Source of the DNA: an uncultured Verrucomicrobiales bacterium
GTDB lineage: Bacteria > Verrucomicrobiota > Verrucomicrobiia > Verrucomicrobiales > Akkermansiaceae
Assembly: GCA_937928735.1 (NCBI GenBank)
Contig: CALFVF010000011.1
Location: forward strand, 62,001-126,000
Direction: 5' to 3'
Length of the DNA: 64,000 nt
Shown here: positions 43,494-51,657 of the stretch, in pieces
Layout: every line of letters begins with the position of its first letter
How positions within the stretch are numbered: position 1 is the first letter of the stretch
Translations under genes and position numbers: made by a program
The notes under the pieces: model-generated
The model's database searches: none
Told to the model about the DNA's origin: nothing
The model's input: only the letters and a program-made list of their open reading frames with translations

Positions 43494-44891
43494 TTATGGG
43501 TTTGCGCTGTGAGTGAGTTCCTCTGTGGTGGTGTTGAGTAGCTGGGCGGCGCGCTGTTTGTCTCCGTCGTTTTGTTCGAGGACTTGTTGGGCGAGGCGCT
43601 GGGGGAGCCATTGGAGTAGATTGGTGTCACCAGGGGCTATGGCGATGAGTTTATTGAGCGTTTCCTCGAGTTCTTTTGAGCGCAGGATAGGGGTGGCGAT
43701 AGGGATGTCTTCTGCGAGTAGAACGTCTGATGAGGCGAGAGCGCAGGAGCGAGCTATAGTGTTCTCTAGTTCACGGACATTGCCCGGCCAGCGGTGCTCT
43801 TGGAGGGCAGAGATGGCTTCACCTGATAGGCGAATGCGTGCCATGCCGTTTTTGCGGGTGATTTTATGCAGGAAAAATTCAGCGAGTAGTGGGATGTCCT
43901 CGGAGCGTTCGCGCAGTGGGGGAAGCTTGAGCTCGACAACATTGAGCCGGTAGTAGAGGTCTTCGCGGAAGCGGCCTTGGGCGACTTCCTCAGCGAGGTC
44001 TTTATTGGTGGCGGCAACAATTCTTACATCACTAGTAAGGGCTTCATTGCCGCCGACTCTGGAGAAACTGCCGTCTTGGAGCACGCGCAGGAGTTTGACC
44101 TGTACGGGCAGGGGCATGTCCCCGATTTCATCCAGAAAGAGGGTGCCATTGTCACATTGCTCAAAGCGCCCCGCTCTACGCGCTGCTGCCCCTGTGAAGG
44201 AGCCTTTTTCATGGCCAAAGAGCTCGCTCTCAAGCAAGTTATCGGGAATGGCGCCGCAGTTGATGGGGACAAAGGTGTTTTTCTGCCGAGGGCTGTAGTC
44301 GTGGATGGCGGTGGCGACGAGTTCTTTCCCGGTGCCACTCTCTCCGGTGACGAGTACCGGGGCGTCTGTACGTGCGACACGACCGACGAGCTTAAAGACA
44401 TCTTGGAAGGCTCGTGAGGCGCCGATGACCTTAAGCTGGCCTCCACTGCTTCCGCTTGATTGTTGGGGTGTGCTGCGTTTCTGCTGGTTGGCGCTGCGGC
44501 GGCTCTCGATGGTCTGCCAGGCTGTTTCTACGGCAGTGCGGAGTTCAAAGGTGAGGCTTTCTTTCCGCAGGATATCGTGGGCACCGTGTTGAGTGGCTTT
44601 GATGATCTGGGCTGTTCCCGGGAAGCCTGCGGTGAGAATAATCAGGAGATCAGGCTGAGTCGCGCGCAGCTTAGTGATGAGCTCTAGGCCATCAAAGGGC
44701 TCGAGTACGATGTCGGCGATGACGAGCTCTACTGTGGTGCGCTCACAGACTTTGAGCGCATTTTGGGCATTATCACAGCGCAGGATTCTGACATCGGGTG
44801 CTTCGAGGTGCTTGCTGGCCCAGTCGAGGTAGTCATGGTCTGGATCGACAAGTAATAGTGTGCGCTCAGTGGATTGGTCTTTCTGTCTCAT
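43494..44891 (-). CDS. Sigma-54-dependent response regulator, NtrC family
   Basis: 465 residues from ATG 44891, which sits 13 bases after the uppS stop and places the receiver domain at the N-terminus; the frame runs further upstream into uppS and is not used. The receiver (1-120) has Asp60 in VIADIVLEPFDG as phosphoacceptor. The AAA+ domain (about 150-380) has Walker A GESGTGKE, the sigma-54 contact loop GSFTGA (usually GAFTGA) and FLDEIGDMPLPVQVKLLRVLQD. The C-terminal Fis-like helix-turn-helix starts GDKQRAAQLLNT but stops soon after, so it is short. It is probably co-transcribed with uppS. No partner kinase is in view. Confidence 0.92.
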   Translation of the reverse strand: MRQKDQSTERTLLLVDPDHDYLDWASKHLEAPDVRILRCDNAQNALKVCERTTVELVIADIVLEPFDGLELITKLRATQPDLLIILTAGFPGTAQIIKATQHGAHDILRKESLTFELRTAVETAWQTIESRRSANQQKRSTPQQSSGSSGGQLKVIGASRAFQDVFKLVGRVARTDAPVLVTGESGTGKELVATAIHDYSPRQKNTFVPINCGAIPDNLLESELFGHEKGSFTGAAARRAGRFEQCDNGTLFLDEIGDMPLPVQVKLLRVLQDGSFSRVGGNEALTSDVRIVAATNKDLAEEVAQGRFREDLYYRLNVVELKLPPLRERSEDIPLLAEFFLHKITRKNGMARIRLSGEAISALQEHRWPGNVRELENTIARSCALASSDVLLAEDIPIATPILRSKELEETLNKLIAIAPGDTNLLQWLPQRLAQQVLEQNDGDKQRAAQLLNTTTEELTHSANP

Positions 44892-44904
44892 AGCAATATC
44901 AGGA

Positions 44905-45669
44905 TTAGAGTGCTCCGAAGCGGCGGTGGCGTGAACGATAGGTGTCGAGGGCTTGGTGGAATTCGGCTTTGCGAAATTCTGGCCAGTATTTCTCTGAAAT
45001 GACGATTTCCGCATAGCTGATCTGCCAGAGCATGAAGTTGGAGAGGCGGAGCTCTCCCGAGGTGCGAATCAGTAAATCAGGGTCTGGGGTGCCTGCTGTG
45101 TAGAGGTGAGCAGAGATGGTGTTATTGTCGATGTCTTCTGGTTGGATACGGCCTTCTGCGGCCTTTTGCGCTATTTGGCGTGCGGCATCGACGATTTCTT
45201 CTCGGGAGCCATAGGAGAGGGCGAGATTAAGGGTGAGTTTGGTATTATTGGCTGTCTTTTCTTCCGCGAGGTGGAGTTGTTTTCTTGTTTTTTTTGGGAG
45301 CATGTCTGTTCTCCCTATGGAGGTGAGTTTGACATTGCGCTGCATCATTTCGTGTGTTTTCTCCTTCAGAAAGTGCTCAAGAAGCGACATGAGGGCTTTG
45401 ATTTCTTCTGGAGGGCGATTCCAGTTTTCTGAAGAAAAGGCATAGACAGTGAGATGAGAGACACCTGTTTCGATGCATGCCTCGAGGATTTCTCGCAGTG
45501 ATTCAGCTCCTGCACGGTGACCATCTCGGCGTGGGAGGCCTCTTTCTCGTGCCCAGCGGCCGTTACCATCCATGATGATGGCGATATGTTGGGGCGCCAG
45601 AGTTAGTGGCTCTGTGGGTTCTTTGAGTGAGGTGTCAGGCAGAGCCGAGTTGGACGTGGTAGAACGCAT
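44905..45669 (-). CDS. uppS: Isoprenyl (undecaprenyl) diphosphate synthase
   Basis: Makes the C55 lipid carrier for wall and polysaccharide synthesis. 254 residues. The active-site start is IAIIMDGNGRWARERGLPRRDGHRAG (with catalytic Asp34), followed by LTVYAFSSENWNRP, ALSYGSREEIVDAAR, DPDLLIRTSGELRLSNFMLWQ and SEKYWPEF. The length is normal. The response regulator gene starts 13 bases after it on the same strand. Confidence 0.96.
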   Translation of the reverse strand: MRSTTSNSALPDTSLKEPTEPLTLAPQHIAIIMDGNGRWARERGLPRRDGHRAGAESLREILEACIETGVSHLTVYAFSSENWNRPPEEIKALMSLLEHFLKEKTHEMMQRNVKLTSIGRTDMLPKKTRKQLHLAEEKTANNTKLTLNLALSYGSREEIVDAARQIAQKAAEGRIQPEDIDNNTISAHLYTAGTPDPDLLIRTSGELRLSNFMLWQISYAEIVISEKYWPEFRKAEFHQALDTYRSRHRRFGAL

Positions 45670-45806
45670 GAGTGGGGAGTAGTCATGGCCAGAAAATAAT
45701 CTTTAGGCAAGTCTCCTTGTGTAAATCCTTGTAGGATTCACTCCTACCTCACCATCTATGACATAGAGAAGATAAGTGGAGGCAGAGAGCGTGACTCATT
45801 GTGGCA

Positions 45807-46703
45807 TTACTTACCCTCTGAGGCTTGCTTGAGTTTGTCCTTTTCTGCTTGAGTCAGGCTCTGGAATCCGTGGGCGGAAATTTTATCAAGAATAGAGTCT
45901 AGTTCCGAGCTGGTGTGGGAGGCGAGCTGGCTGCGAGGTCTGATTTTCGCTTGTGAAGAGGGGCGTTTCTTTGAAGAGCGTTTTTTGGAGGGGTGGGCGC
46001 GGTAGTTTTTAGATTTGGCTCTCCCTGTGGGCTTGAGCTGGAAGTCAGAAGCGGAGAAGCCGAAGTGTCTGTAGGCGAGGCCCTGCTGAACCATGTAGTA
46101 GAGTGCTGTACCGACACCTGTGAGCACCATAATGGCTCCTAGCCAAAAAGAAGCCGTGATGAGCTGGAGCGTGGAGATGCAGAGGAAGGCGAGGGCGAGC
46201 CACTTGAGTGGTATGGATAAGAGCGCGGTACTTTGATTCGGCATCATGGCTACAGCGGCACAGAATACAGAGAGGCTAAGTACCTGATTTCCTAGAAATC
46301 CACTAGAGATCTGGAAGAGAGAAAGGGGGAGTTGGGCGAGGCAGAGCGCGAAAATGGCAGGAAGGAGGATGCAGCTGAGGACGAGTTTTATGTAGCCTTT
46401 CTGTCCTAGTGCTGCCTCGACTTGGCGGCCAAAACTAAAGAAGAAAAAGAGCCCAAGAGCCCAAAATAGAGAAGGAGGGGAGACTAAACTATAGGTGATG
46501 ACACGCCAGAGCTCACCGGAGAGAATCGCTGTGGCTGAGAATCCAGAGTGGTGCAGAGCGCTTTCTGGGGAGAAGACAACGCAGAGCATCCCTACAATCT
46601 GGATGATGATGATGATTTCTGTGACTGCTATGGGGAGCTTTCCAAGGTAGAAGTACGCAGGTCTGTGATCGTAGGGTCGCATAGATTGTGAGAAGTGGGT
46701 CAA
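45807..46703 (-). CDS. Rhomboid-like membrane protein without the catalytic residues
   Basis: 298 residues with six hydrophobic segments, and the rhomboid-like start of ELWRVITYSLVSPPSLFWALGLFFFFSFGRQVEAALG. The active-site GxSG reads SSGFLGNQ and no His appears in the last helix, so the Ser-His dyad is absent. A basic Lys/Arg/Ser linker is followed by a C-terminal helical domain (SELDSILDKISAHGFQSLTQAEKDKL) like those in rhomboid-family proteins with a DUF6576-type tail. An alternative start is at Met8. It sits beside an active rhomboid on the same strand and may modulate it. Confidence 0.78.
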   Translation of the reverse strand: MTHFSQSMRPYDHRPAYFYLGKLPIAVTEIIIIIQIVGMLCVVFSPESALHHSGFSATAILSGELWRVITYSLVSPPSLFWALGLFFFFSFGRQVEAALGQKGYIKLVLSCILLPAIFALCLAQLPLSLFQISSGFLGNQVLSLSVFCAAVAMMPNQSTALLSIPLKWLALAFLCISTLQLITASFWLGAIMVLTGVGTALYYMVQQGLAYRHFGFSASDFQLKPTGRAKSKNYRAHPSKKRSSKKRPSSQAKIRPRSQLASHTSSELDSILDKISAHGFQSLTQAEKDKLKQASEGK

Positions 46704-46745
46704 CTCAGAAACTCAGAGTAAGCGTTCAGTGGTGATTCTACTCTA

Positions 46746-47381
46746 TTAGCGTCTCAGAGTCAGAGAATTTTTCATCAAAAGATAGCCGATGAGCGCACCT
46801 CCGAGGTGGGCGGCCTCACCTCCTGCATTAAAGCCGTCACTCAAGATAACAAGAGCCCCGACACCAATAAGAATGAGGGCGAAGGTCTTGAGTGGCATCG
46901 GCTGGCTCAGAAACATAGGCCGCACGTAGGCATTTGGGGCGAGCACTGTCACAGCTGCCAGAATCGCATAAATCGAGCCAGAGGCGCCAACGAGCGGAGT
47001 CCAGGGACTTCCAGAGAGAATGCCAAGATGTAGGAGTGTCATATAGGCGATAGCGCCCGCGCAGCCAGAGACTAGGTAGAAAAGGAGGAACTTCCACCAG
47101 CTTCGCCAATAAGCTTCCACGTAGTGGCCAAAGGCCCAGAGAGCGTACATATTAAAGGCCAAGTGGACAAAATCGCCGTGCAGGAACTGGTAGGTGATGA
47201 GTCTCCAGTACTGGCCAAGCTCAATGATCGTGCCATAGCTGGCGTGGCCGTATTCAAGATACAGATCGTCTTTTAGTGGGTTAAAAAGATGAACCGCGAT
47301 ATTAATGACAAGTAGGGAGAGGCATACTGGGGGGAGGTGCTGCCCCTGTGAGGCTTGTTGTTGATTCCACTGCATGCGCAT
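46746..47381 (-). CDS. Rhomboid-family intramembrane serine protease
   Basis: 211 residues with six membrane segments, cleaving membrane proteins within the bilayer. The catalytic Ser134 lies in PLVGASGSIYAILA and the catalytic His192 in GGEAAHLGGALIGYLL. The loop WRLITYQFLHGDFVHLAFNMYALW contains the conserved HxxxHxxxN-type elements of rhomboids. It is 42 bases upstream of the inactive rhomboid-like gene, so the two probably share a transcript. The substrate is unknown. Confidence 0.93.
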   Translation of the reverse strand: MRMQWNQQQASQGQHLPPVCLSLLVINIAVHLFNPLKDDLYLEYGHASYGTIIELGQYWRLITYQFLHGDFVHLAFNMYALWAFGHYVEAYWRSWWKFLLFYLVSGCAGAIAYMTLLHLGILSGSPWTPLVGASGSIYAILAAVTVLAPNAYVRPMFLSQPMPLKTFALILIGVGALVILSDGFNAGGEAAHLGGALIGYLLMKNSLTLRR

Positions 47382-47444
47382 GGGGAGAGAGAAGCACGAA
47401 CTCAGAGGTTCTGCAAGTGAGGGCTCAGGAGGAAATCAGAGAAG

Positions 47445-47522
47445 TGAGGGCACCTCTGATAACCTTATTTCTGAAATCTGAAGGCTTTTTTTATCGAAAG
47501 TAGGTTACTGGAGGTACTCTCG
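47445..47522. repeat. Short copy of a palindromic MITE-like element
   Basis: The left end GAGGGCACCTCTGATAACC and right end GGTTACTGGAGGTACTCTC are inverted and imperfect. The centre shares ATCTGAAGGC, a T-run and CGAAAG with the longer copy at 52912-53088, but lacks its middle. It lies between rpmG and the rhomboid gene. Confidence 0.7.
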
Positions 47523-47532
47523 GAGGTAAAAA

Positions 47533-47546
47533 GTTTTTTAAAAAAC
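47533..47546. promoter_or_regulatory. 14-base perfect palindrome upstream of rpmG
   Basis: GTTTTTTAAAAAAC is palindromic and lies 12 bases ahead of a TTGACC hexamer (47559-47564) that has a TAGCTT hexamer 16 bases further on. It could be an operator or UP element of the rpmG promoter. The AT-rich composition allows chance. Confidence 0.35.
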
Positions 47547-47620
47547 GTGCAGTTTTACTTGACCTATCGCCTGCATTGATTAGCTTCCGCCTCCCGATTT
47601 TTTTAACATTTAGCAAAACT

Positions 47621-47794
47621 ATGCCACGCGATATCATCATTCTCGAATGCACAGAAGCGAGAGCTCTTGGTAAATCACCATCACGCTACGTCTCTACCCG
47701 CAATAAGAAGAGCCTGAACACACCAGGCCGCTTAGAAAAAGTAAAATACAATCCTAATCTTAAGCGCCGCACTCTGCATCGCGAACTTCGCTAA
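47621..47794 (+). CDS. rpmG: Ribosomal protein L33 (Cys-less form)
   Basis: 57 residues from ATG 47621; the frame is open upstream but L33 starts at [13 protein letters not shown]. It contains a single Cys (residue 10) and no CxxC pairs, so it is the zinc-free form. The start of rpsR is 18 bases after its stop. A TTGACC/TAGCTT promoter candidate is at 47559-47586. Confidence 0.93.
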   Translation: MPRDIIILECTEARALGKSPSRYVSTRNKKSLNTPGRLEKVKYNPNLKRRTLHRELR

Positions 47795-47812
47795 TTTAGC
47801 TTTTTAACTACC

Positions 47813-48055
47813 ATGTCTGAACCAAAGACCATTGAGCGCCGTATCGCCTTCCGTAAGGCGAATCGCCAGATGACGCGCCGCCGCATCGACCTTCCTCTTG
47901 AACTAGTGGATTACAAAAATGCGGATCTACTGAGCAAATTTACGACAGAAACTGGTAAGATTCTACCACGTCGTGTGACAGGTGTTTCTGCAAAAATGCA
48001 CCGCCGTATCACACGTGAGATCAAGCGCGCACGCGCTGTAAACATTCTCCCATAA
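47813..48055 (+). CDS. rpsR: Ribosomal protein S18
   Basis: 80 residues, small-subunit protein. Hallmarks are [49 protein letters not shown]. It has no Cys, so this is a zinc-free S18. It lies 18 bases after rpmG and is followed by a terminator, so rpmG-rpsR is a two-gene operon. Confidence 0.96.
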   Translation: MSEPKTIERRIAFRKANRQMTRRRIDLPLELVDYKNADLLSKFTTETGKILPRRVTGVSAKMHRRITREIKRARAVNILP

Positions 48056-48099
48056 CCTTGCAGGAAGCAGGGTCGGGAATAAAAAAGACATAGTTTTTA

Positions 48100-48138
48100 G
48101 AGCTTGCTTAGGAATACTGAGCAAGCTCATTTTATTTT
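48100..48138 (+). terminator. Rho-independent terminator of rpmG-rpsR
   Basis: GAGCTTGCT (48100-48108) pairs perfectly with AGCAAGCTC (48120-48128), followed by ATTTTATTTTC. Confidence 0.88.
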
Positions 48139-48173
48139 CAAAATCTCTCTAGAGAGCACCTCCCCATAAGCCA

Positions 48174-48995
48174 ATGAGAGAAGAAGTATCACGCAAAAAC
48201 GAACACATGCAGGAACTCAAAGACACGCAAAATGAGCTAGATGATCGCAATATCGCGATCGATCGAGTAGGAGTCAAAGCGCTTCGATTTCCCATAGAAG
48301 TGAGAGAAAAGGCAGGTTCGACCCAGCGCACTGTGGCTGTGACAGCCCTTGCTGTGGACTTGCCCCATCATTTTAAGGGGACGCACATGAGCCGCTTTGT
48401 GGAAGTCCTCAGTGCCCACGGGAACTGCTTGGATGTGCGTGATGTGAAAAAACTTCCCACAGAGATGCTCGGTGTGCTCTCCGCGAGTCGAGCGCATGTC
48501 GAATTCAAGTTCCCCTTTTTCCGCTCAAAGGCGGCACCGGTCACCGGAAAAGAAGGACTCGTGGACTACGAGGTGAAATTTGAAGTGGAGGCCAATAAAG
48601 ATGGGCCCACAGACTTTATCCTTACGATTTATGTGCCAGTGGCGACACTCTGCCCGTGCTCGAAGGCCATTAGTGACTATGGCGCGCACAATCAGCGTGG
48701 ACTTGTCACTTATTCTGTCCGTTTCCAGGATCCGATTTGGATCGAGGATCTGATTGATTTAGTCGAGCAGTCTGCGAGCTGCGAGCTCTATAGCCTGCTG
48801 AAGCGCCCTGATGAAAAAGCGGTGACAGAGCGTGCCTATGAGAATCCTGTCTTTGTCGAAGATCTCGTGCGCAATATCGCTGCGCGCTCGAATGCCCAAG
48901 ACAATATCCTATGGTATAAAGTGGAGGCCGAAAACTTCGAGTCAATCCACAATCACAATGCCTACGCGATGATTGAGAAGCCCATGTCTCGCTAA
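48174..48995 (+). CDS. folE2: GTP cyclohydrolase FolE2 (type IB)
   Basis: Makes dihydroneopterin triphosphate from GTP, the first step of folate (and queuosine) synthesis. 273 residues. Family motifs: VGVKALRFPIEV, DLPHHFKGTHMSRFVEVL (the catalytic loop), TLCPCSKAISDYGAHNQRG with the metal/active-site Cys, and LVEQSASCELYSLLKRPDEK. FolE2 does not need zinc, unlike FolE1, and is often made when zinc is low. Here it follows Zn-free L33 and S18 genes, but a terminator separates them. Confidence 0.95.
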   Translation: MREEVSRKNEHMQELKDTQNELDDRNIAIDRVGVKALRFPIEVREKAGSTQRTVAVTALAVDLPHHFKGTHMSRFVEVLSAHGNCLDVRDVKKLPTEMLGVLSASRAHVEFKFPFFRSKAAPVTGKEGLVDYEVKFEVEANKDGPTDFILTIYVPVATLCPCSKAISDYGAHNQRGLVTYSVRFQDPIWIEDLIDLVEQSASCELYSLLKRPDEKAVTERAYENPVFVEDLVRNIAARSNAQDNILWYKVEAENFESIHNHNAYAMIEKPMSR

Positions 48996-49039
48996 ATTAC
49001 GGGAGTTATTCGCGATTATTTATTGAGCTGCCAAACACT

Positions 49040-49696
49040 ATGAATCACCTCACGAGCTTTCTTTCTCAGCAAACAACGAGTCTTAAGGTCTGTGGCGTGA
49101 CGACACTCGCAGATGCTCGCACACTCTGTGAGATGGGCGTGCCGGCACTAGGAGTGAACTATTGGCCAAATTCAAAGCGCTATGTAGAGCAGCAGAAGGC
49201 CAGTGAGTTCCTCCAAGAAGTGGGCGGGCAGATCCTTCGTGTCGGGGTCTTTGTGAATGCGGAGCCGCAGCTGCCCCTCTCGCTAGTAGAGCGGGGGGAT
49301 CTTGATCTCGTGCAGTTCCATGGAGATGAGACTGAGGCGTACTGTAAGATATTTCAGCAAGAGGGAGTGCCCTATATTCGTGCGTTTGGGGTGAAAAATA
49401 GAGAATCTCTTAAGCATTTTAAGGATGGAGGTGCGGCAGCAGCTCTTCTAGATACCCATGCCCCTGGTCTCTACGGGGGGACGGGAGATTGTTTTGACTG
49501 GGACTTGGCGAAAGCCTTTCAGTCTGATCATTCTACATTACCGATCTTGCTAGCTGGTGGTATCACTGCGGAGAATGCCGCAGAGGCCACGAAGGTGGTG
49601 CGGCCAGCGGCTCTGGATGTTGCCACAGGGGCGGAAAGTCGCCCCGGTGTGAAGGATTTTTCCAAAGTCGCTCGTTTGCTTGAGGCGATTCGATAA
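49040..49696 (+). CDS. trpF: Phosphoribosylanthranilate isomerase
   Basis: Third enzyme of tryptophan synthesis. 218 residues forming a TIM barrel. The catalytic Cys is in LKVCGVTT; the general-acid Asp region is ALLDTHAPG. Other segments are GVFVNA, VQFHGDE and LAGGITAENA. It is not near other trp genes. It starts 44 bases after folE2 on the same strand. Confidence 0.94.
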   Translation: MNHLTSFLSQQTTSLKVCGVTTLADARTLCEMGVPALGVNYWPNSKRYVEQQKASEFLQEVGGQILRVGVFVNAEPQLPLSLVERGDLDLVQFHGDETEAYCKIFQQEGVPYIRAFGVKNRESLKHFKDGGAAAALLDTHAPGLYGGTGDCFDWDLAKAFQSDHSTLPILLAGGITAENAAEATKVVRPAALDVATGAESRPGVKDFSKVARLLEAIR

Positions 49697-49856
49697 TCTG
49701 GGGGGAAGTCGCTAGATGAAAGTGTTTCTCAAAAAAGAGTTCGTGGAAACACATCCTAAGCTTGTCAGCTGTCATTTTCCCCTTACCATCCGCGCCGACG
49801 TGGCTTTGACTCGGGATACGGGTGCTGGGTCCGACTAACTTACTACACACAAATCT

Positions 49857-51257
49857 ATGTTTCGTAAAACAAGTATCATCTCCACTTTGGGGCCAGCGAT
49901 TTTCCCTTCAGAGCAGATCAGCAAAATGATCGACGCCGGAGTGAATGTATTTCGCTTCAACATGAGTCATGCTCACTATGATGAGTGCCGTCAAGTTGCC
50001 AAGCACATCCGCCAGCACGCGGAGGAAAAGAATAAGAATGTCGCTCTTCTCTTTGACTTGCAGGGGCCTTCTATCCGTACAGGTGATTTGGATGAGCCAT
50101 TTATTCTTAAGGTGGGTGATAAAGTAGAATTTCGTAAAGCGAGTGCTGAGGCTAAGCTCCCTTTCTCTACAACTGTGAACTACGAGGGCATGATGGATGA
50201 TGTCGAAGCTGGTTCAGAGCTAGTGGTGGATAATGGCACGATGCTCATGCATATCGAGGAAAAGCATGGTGATCGCATCATCTGTACTGTGAAGACCGAA
50301 GGTAAGATCGGAAATCGCCGCCACATTAATCTCCCAGGAACTCGTCTTAACCTTCCTGCGATGACAGAGAAGGATCATAATGACCTCGCTCTCGCTGTAG
50401 AGCTCGGTGCTGACTTTGTCGCTGGATCATTTGTCCGTGATGCTGCGCATGTGAATGAAATTCGCAGCACGATGGAAAAGCTTGGCGGTCAGGCCAATAT
50501 AGTTTCTAAAATTGAGGATCAAGAAGCGGTGAAGAATATCGATGATATCATCAAAGCTTCCGATGTTATCATGATCGCACGTGGTGATCTCGGTATCGAA
50601 GTCGGTGTGGAAGATCTCCCACTGATCCAGCGCCAGATTAATAAGCGCTGCCATGCTCTTGGAACTCGCGTGATTGTGGCCACTCACATGCTGGAGTCCA
50701 TGATCACTAATCCGACTCCGACTCGTGCAGAAGCCATGGATGTCTCTACAGCTGTGTATGAAGAGGCGGATGCTATTATGCTCTCAGGAGAATCTTCTGT
50801 CGGTGAGTACCCAGTGCGCTGTGTGGAAACCATGGATCGTATCGCTCGCCGTATCGAGAATAGTGGCACGATGGGCAATGGCGCTCTCGTGGAGCTTTCT
50901 GAGGATAAAGAGCAGGTTGTGAAAGCGGCGATTGGTCTCGCGAACAATGTGGAGGACTCCCAGATTGTTGTCTTCACTAAGCGCGGTCTCATGGCTGTGC
51001 AGGCAGCGATGTTCCGCCCAAGTGCGATGATTCACGCCTTTGCAGACACTGAGGAAACATGCCGCAAGCTCGCTCTCTGCCGCGGTGTTGAGCCCAATGT
51101 CGTACCTTTTGATGAAGATCCCGTGTCGACCATTAACCACGCAGTGGATTTCCTAAAGGAAAAAGGCACTGTCAAAGAAGGCACACCACTAGTGATTATT
51201 TCTGATGTGCTACGCCGCAATAAGACAGTGGACTCCATTCTCCTCGTCTACGCGTAA
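49857..51257 (+). CDS. pyk: Pyruvate kinase
   Basis: Converts phosphoenolpyruvate and ADP to pyruvate and ATP. 466 residues, normal length. Segments include TSIISTLGPA and FRFNMSHAHYDEC (N-terminal barrel), LLFDLQGPSIRTGD, the barrel Lys in VSKIEDQEAVKN, IMIARGDLGIEVG, IVATHMLESMI and IMLSGESSVGEYP. It ends in a terminator. The 160-base gap before it holds no gene. Confidence 0.96.
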   Translation: MFRKTSIISTLGPAIFPSEQISKMIDAGVNVFRFNMSHAHYDECRQVAKHIRQHAEEKNKNVALLFDLQGPSIRTGDLDEPFILKVGDKVEFRKASAEAKLPFSTTVNYEGMMDDVEAGSELVVDNGTMLMHIEEKHGDRIICTVKTEGKIGNRRHINLPGTRLNLPAMTEKDHNDLALAVELGADFVAGSFVRDAAHVNEIRSTMEKLGGQANIVSKIEDQEAVKNIDDIIKASDVIMIARGDLGIEVGVEDLPLIQRQINKRCHALGTRVIVATHMLESMITNPTPTRAEAMDVSTAVYEEADAIMLSGESSVGEYPVRCVETMDRIARRIENSGTMGNGALVELSEDKEQVVKAAIGLANNVEDSQIVVFTKRGLMAVQAAMFRPSAMIHAFADTEETCRKLALCRGVEPNVVPFDEDPVSTINHAVDFLKEKGTVKEGTPLVIISDVLRRNKTVDSILLVYA

Positions 51258-51281
51258 GCCTCAGACATTTATTTTTGAGAG

Positions 51282-51321
51282 AAAAGCTTCTGAGGCCGAT
51301 TGGAGTTTCAGAGGCTTTTTT
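51282..51321 (+). terminator. Rho-independent terminator of pyk
   Basis: AAAAGCTTCTGA (51282-51293) pairs with TCAGAGGCTTTT (51308-51319, one G-T wobble) and is followed by T-run. It ends 15 bases before the next start codon. Confidence 0.85.
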
Positions 51322-51336
51322 ATGGATTGCAGACGA

Positions 51337-51597
51337 ATGAATGAAGCCAATTCACCTTCTAAGGAAACCGTGTCACTGGAGCGTGGCATTTATGAGCACT
51401 TTAAGGGTAATCGCTACGAAGTGCTCGACATAGCACTGTGTAGTGAGACAGAGACTTCTCACGTGGTCTACAGGGCGCTCTATGGAGCCCAGAAACTCTG
51501 GATTCGCCCGCTGGCGATGTTTATTGAGCAAGTCGAGAAAGAGCACTACAAGGGCCCACGCTTCCGACTGGTGGAAGCATCTGACGAAAATATCTGA
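51337..51597 (+). CDS. DUF1653 protein
   Basis: 86 residues from ATG 51337 (an in-frame ATG at 51322 is right at the end of the terminator and unlikely). The DUF1653 pattern is clear: RGIYEHFKGNRYEVLDIALCSETETSHVVYRALYGAQKLWIRPLAMFIEQV. The family is a small beta barrel of unknown function. It lies directly behind the pyk terminator, so it is either expressed by read-through or has a promoter within the pyk end. Confidence 0.88.
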   Translation: MNEANSPSKETVSLERGIYEHFKGNRYEVLDIALCSETETSHVVYRALYGAQKLWIRPLAMFIEQVEKEHYKGPRFRLVEASDENI

Positions 51598-51657
51598 GAG
51601 AGCTTCTGAGAGAGCACCTAGTGTACAGTAGCTCGCGCCAGTGGATATAGGGGTGTC

